DNA of 44,715 nt from RGIG5612 sp045598285 (GTDB taxonomy: Bacteria; Bacillota; Clostridia; Lachnospirales; Lachnospiraceae), in the NCBI GenBank assembly GCA_045598285.1, contig JAZLLU010000003.1:1-44715 (forward strand), given 5' to 3'. Of this stretch, positions 42,645-44,715 are shown one piece after another. The notes under the pieces are model-generated. The model worked only from the letters and a program-made list of their open reading frames with translations. It was not told the DNA's origin and searched no databases. How positions within the stretch are numbered: the first letter of the stretch is position 1; each line of letters starts with the position of its first letter. Position numbers and translations under genes: made by a program.

Positions 42645-42704
42645 AACCCCGTATAAATGAAAAACATAGATATACTATCTTACTATTTTAGAAAGGGACG
42701 AAAC

Positions 42705-44072
42705 ATGAAAAAGAAAATTATAGGAATAATTTTAACTCTAACAATGGTTTTAACCTTGCTCCCAGCATTTGCGCTGCCAACAAAGGCAGAAGGTACAATT
42801 GAAATTTATAAGTATGACAAAAATAACAAAAAAATAGTTGCTGAAGAAAACACTGATTTCGAATGGAGGGTATACGGTGAAGAAGAATATCTAGTTATAA
42901 ATACATCGGGATGGACACTGTCTAAACAATTAAATACTTATATTGTTTTGGCGCCCTATGTTGAAGAAATTACATTATATGATTTAGAAGTAAATGTTGA
43001 CGAGGTTGAAACAACATTCGTAATCGATGCAAATGCTTCTCAAATCAAAATTACGCTTATGGGAAATAATAAGCTTCATAATGTAAGTGAAGAAGGTGTT
43101 TTCTCTAATCTTGTAAGATGCGGTGTAGGTGGACAAAACTTGATTTTTACAGGACAGGGAAATCTTGAAATTCATAGCGAGACAGGAGCAATAACAAGTT
43201 CGCCGAATCCTAGATTAGGAGAAGAAACAAGCGATATTACATTTGATAAAGATTTTTCCGGTAAAATAACAGCGGTACAGTATGGAAAACCTAAAATGGA
43301 CGATGTAGATAAATTGCTTAAAATGGACGATTTTGAAGAAGAAAGTCAAAAAGAAAGTCTGAAGATAGTTAAATTTGAAGATCCAACAATTAATTCGTCA
43401 GGAGATATTAATATTTATGGTGGCGAGTTTGAGATTGTTAATTATGACGAAGGAGAATCGATAGGCAGACTAGTCAGTGGCTTTGTAAGTTGCCCTTGTG
43501 CAGTTGGTGCAGGTGGAAACTTAAATATTACTACTTCTAAACCTGTAACGGTTAAATCTTTTTATGGTATTGCAGCAGCTGCTTATGGTACTATAAATAT
43601 TGGTAAAGATGTTGAGCAAATTGTTCTATTTGGTCCGGGAAATACTGAAGGCTCAGTAGTGGGAGCATTAGCAAGCGGAAAAGAAATTGTTATAGATGAA
43701 AACATTTCGGTTTTTGCTGACGAAGTAAAAAATGCTGATTTTAATGTGAAAGACATTAAGAAAAATGCAACGTTAAAAGAAATTGTTATAAATGACGATG
43801 AAGAAAATAGTGAACAAACACAACAAAAATTAGAACGCACAAATTTAGAAGGTACATTAAGTGAAAATAGAATTGTTGGCGGGAAACATACAATTCAAAC
43901 ATTACAATACACCTATTATGTTGGTAATAAAGTTGCAAATGCTATAGTAATTAAAGGAAAAACAAACCCTGAAACTGAAGATACAAGTGCAATGCTGATT
44001 TGGGCGTTCGCAGGTCTTGCAGCATTAGCAGTAGCAGCAGGAATCTTAGTTTCTAGAAAACAAAGAGATTAA
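42705..44072 (+). CDS. Wall-anchored beta-rich surface protein, paralogue 7
   Basis: A 455-residue member started at 42705, in line with the other copies and AAAGGGA; an upstream in-frame ATG at 42657 lies between the promoter and the ribosome site. It has the shared signal peptide, a beta-repeat body (NLIFTGQGNLEIHS, DINIYGGEFEIVNY, EQIVLFGPG) and the sorting signal NPETEDTSA + helix + SRKQRD. It is the last copy; the family's 3' module and terminator follow. Confidence 0.7.
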   Translation: MKKKIIGIILTLTMVLTLLPAFALPTKAEGTIEIYKYDKNNKKIVAEENTDFEWRVYGEEEYLVINTSGWTLSKQLNTYIVLAPYVEEITLYDLEVNVDEVETTFVIDANASQIKITLMGNNKLHNVSEEGVFSNLVRCGVGGQNLIFTGQGNLEIHSETGAITSSPNPRLGEETSDITFDKDFSGKITAVQYGKPKMDDVDKLLKMDDFEEESQKESLKIVKFEDPTINSSGDINIYGGEFEIVNYDEGESIGRLVSGFVSCPCAVGAGGNLNITTSKPVTVKSFYGIAAAAYGTINIGKDVEQIVLFGPGNTEGSVVGALASGKEIVIDENISVFADEVKNADFNVKDIKKNATLKEIVINDDEENSEQTQQKLERTNLEGTLSENRIVGGKHTIQTLQYTYYVGNKVANAIVIKGKTNPETEDTSAMLIWAFAGLAALAVAAGILVSRKQRD

Positions 44073-44280
44073 ACCTACAATTTCTAAAATACGAATTAGA
44101 ATCTAAGGCACATAATAAAAACATAAGACATAATCAAACAACAAAAATTTAAGACACAATTAAACAACATAATTGCAAGGTGGCGGATCCCCCGCCACCT
44201 TGTTTTGCCATTCAACTTCTAATTTGCATAGCTGATTGACCAAAGATAAATAATCTAGTATATTAATAAAGCACATTCGT
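44073..44280 (+). repeat. 3' half of the duplicated intergenic module
   Basis: 44073-44206 repeats the 3' flank seen at 38747-38882 and 42365-42500. The homology stops after the terminator and no poly-G promoter follows, which marks the right edge of the tandem array. 44207-44280 holds nothing recognisable. Confidence 0.75.
44176..44202 (+). terminator. Terminator of paralogue 7
   Basis: CAAGGTGGCGG / CCGCCACCTTG stem with an ATCCC loop and a T tail. Confidence 0.9.
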
Positions 44281-44400
44281 GCGTAGAGCGACTCGCTCAA
44301 ATCTGGCAGTTTCTGCCACAAATTTCAAATCATTATTTTATTAGGCAGGACGAGCCAACGTTTTTTCATGCGTTAATCTAAACCGCTCTGCCGGAAAGGC
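44281..44400 (+). other. Structured GC-rich leader of the Rpn-like gene
   Basis: Small hairpins GAGCGACTCGCTC and TGGCAGTTTCTGCCA are followed by GGCAGGACGAGCC and, near the end, CCGCTCTGCCGGAAAGG, whose parts can pair with the earlier segments. It directly precedes the Rpn-like gene and may be a folded leader or the end of a mobile unit. Confidence 0.4.
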
Positions 44401-44406
44401 TTTTAT

Positions 44407-44715
44407 ATGAATAATTACAGAGAATTACCTTTTACAGACAACTTTATGTTTTCCAACACACTTTATAATAATTATGAATTGTGTAAAGAATTACTGGAAC
44501 TAATATTAAATGTTCCAATTGAAAGAATTGAAATGATTGATACCGAAAAATCAATTAAGACAGGTTATAACTCACATGGCGTTAGATTTGATGTCTATGT
44601 AAAAGATGAAGCTAATACTCATTATGATGTTGATATGCAAGTCAAAAATGAGCCGAACCTTCCAAAACGCAGTAGATACTATCACAGGATGTTGGACGCG
44701 CATCAATTAAGAAAA
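44407..44715 (+). CDS. Rpn-family nuclease / PD-(D/E)XK transposase-like protein (partial)
   Basis: The first 103 codons of a gene cut by the window end. The opening RELPFTDNFMFSNTL, the helix CKELLELILNVPIERIE and the strand pattern VRFDVYVKDE...YDVDMQVK are typical of the Rpn (recombination-promoting nuclease, PDDEXK_2) family. The D-x-Q-x-K residues of the active site (DVDMQVK) are present. Such genes are common and multicopy in Lachnospiraceae. GGAAAGG is the ribosome site. Confidence 0.8.
   Translation, partial: MNNYRELPFTDNFMFSNTLYNNYELCKELLELILNVPIERIEMIDTEKSIKTGYNSHGVRFDVYVKDEANTHYDVDMQVKNEPNLPKRSRYYHRMLDAHQLRK

Larger units (their letters stand above)
42365..42704 (+). repeat. Duplicated intergenic module between paralogues 6 and 7
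   Basis: Almost the same sequence as 38747-39083, with a short divergent patch at 42541-42568 and a poly-G run of nine. It contains the paralogue 6 terminator and the paralogue 7 promoter. There is no gene; the in-frame upstream start at 42657 lies inside the leader. Confidence 0.8.

Overview
The window looks like chromosomal DNA of a low-GC, Gram-positive anaerobe, most likely a Clostridia/Lachnospiraceae member. I infer this from the AT-rich codon use, strong AGGAGG-type ribosome sites, frequent TTG starts, Lachnospiraceae-type gene families, U-tailed terminators and sortase-type surface proteins. No rRNA, CRISPR array, complete insertion sequence or prophage is visible.

Layout. 1-3.2 kb: an inverted-repeat element, a structured dispersed repeat, an MNT/HepT toxin-antitoxin pair and two zinc-ribbon proteins. 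3.2-9.8 kb: a membrane protein divergent from a tannase-like lipoprotein, with an operator-like palindrome over the promoter, then a DUF4012 protein and an SDF-type transporter with an N-terminal ATPase-like domain. 9.9-10.6 kb: tRNA-Ser(GCU), tRNA-derived repeats, a 135-bp inverted-repeat element and a 9-bp minisatellite. 10.7-16.1 kb: housekeeping and transport genes (flavin reductase, GNAT, cyclophilin, AzlCD, 3D-domain protein, FMN reductase, aquaporin).

16.16-18.42 kb: tRNA-Ser(CGA) followed by a small cassette-like array. Two nearly identical 243-bp repeats carry a hairpin, an inverted and a direct copy of the tRNA 3' end, and finish next to an extended -10 box. They precede an acetyltransferase and a lipoprotein gene. 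Degenerate copies and a hairpin array follow. 18.6-28.6 kb: a membrane PP2C phosphatase, a MATE exporter, a nitroreductase, and an MBOAT / SGNH-like / FkbH-like / ACP set that resembles a Dlt system in which FkbH replaces DltA. An Mbeg1-like hydrolase follows. 28.7-32.8 kb: hairpin arrays around two small genes, a homocysteine S-methyltransferase family protein and a second FMN reductase.

32.9-44.1 kb is the most striking part: seven tandem paralogues of a secreted, wall-anchored protein. All share one signal peptide and one C-terminal sorting signal (N/V-P-x-T-x-D-T) but have divergent beta-rich centres. Four copies have their own promoter, in which a run of 7, 8, 8 or 9 G lies between the likely -35 and -10 boxes. 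The spacers become 17-19 bp, the arrangement expected for slipped-strand phase variation. One copy is broken by a single-base frameshift. The window ends inside an Rpn-family nuclease/transposase gene.
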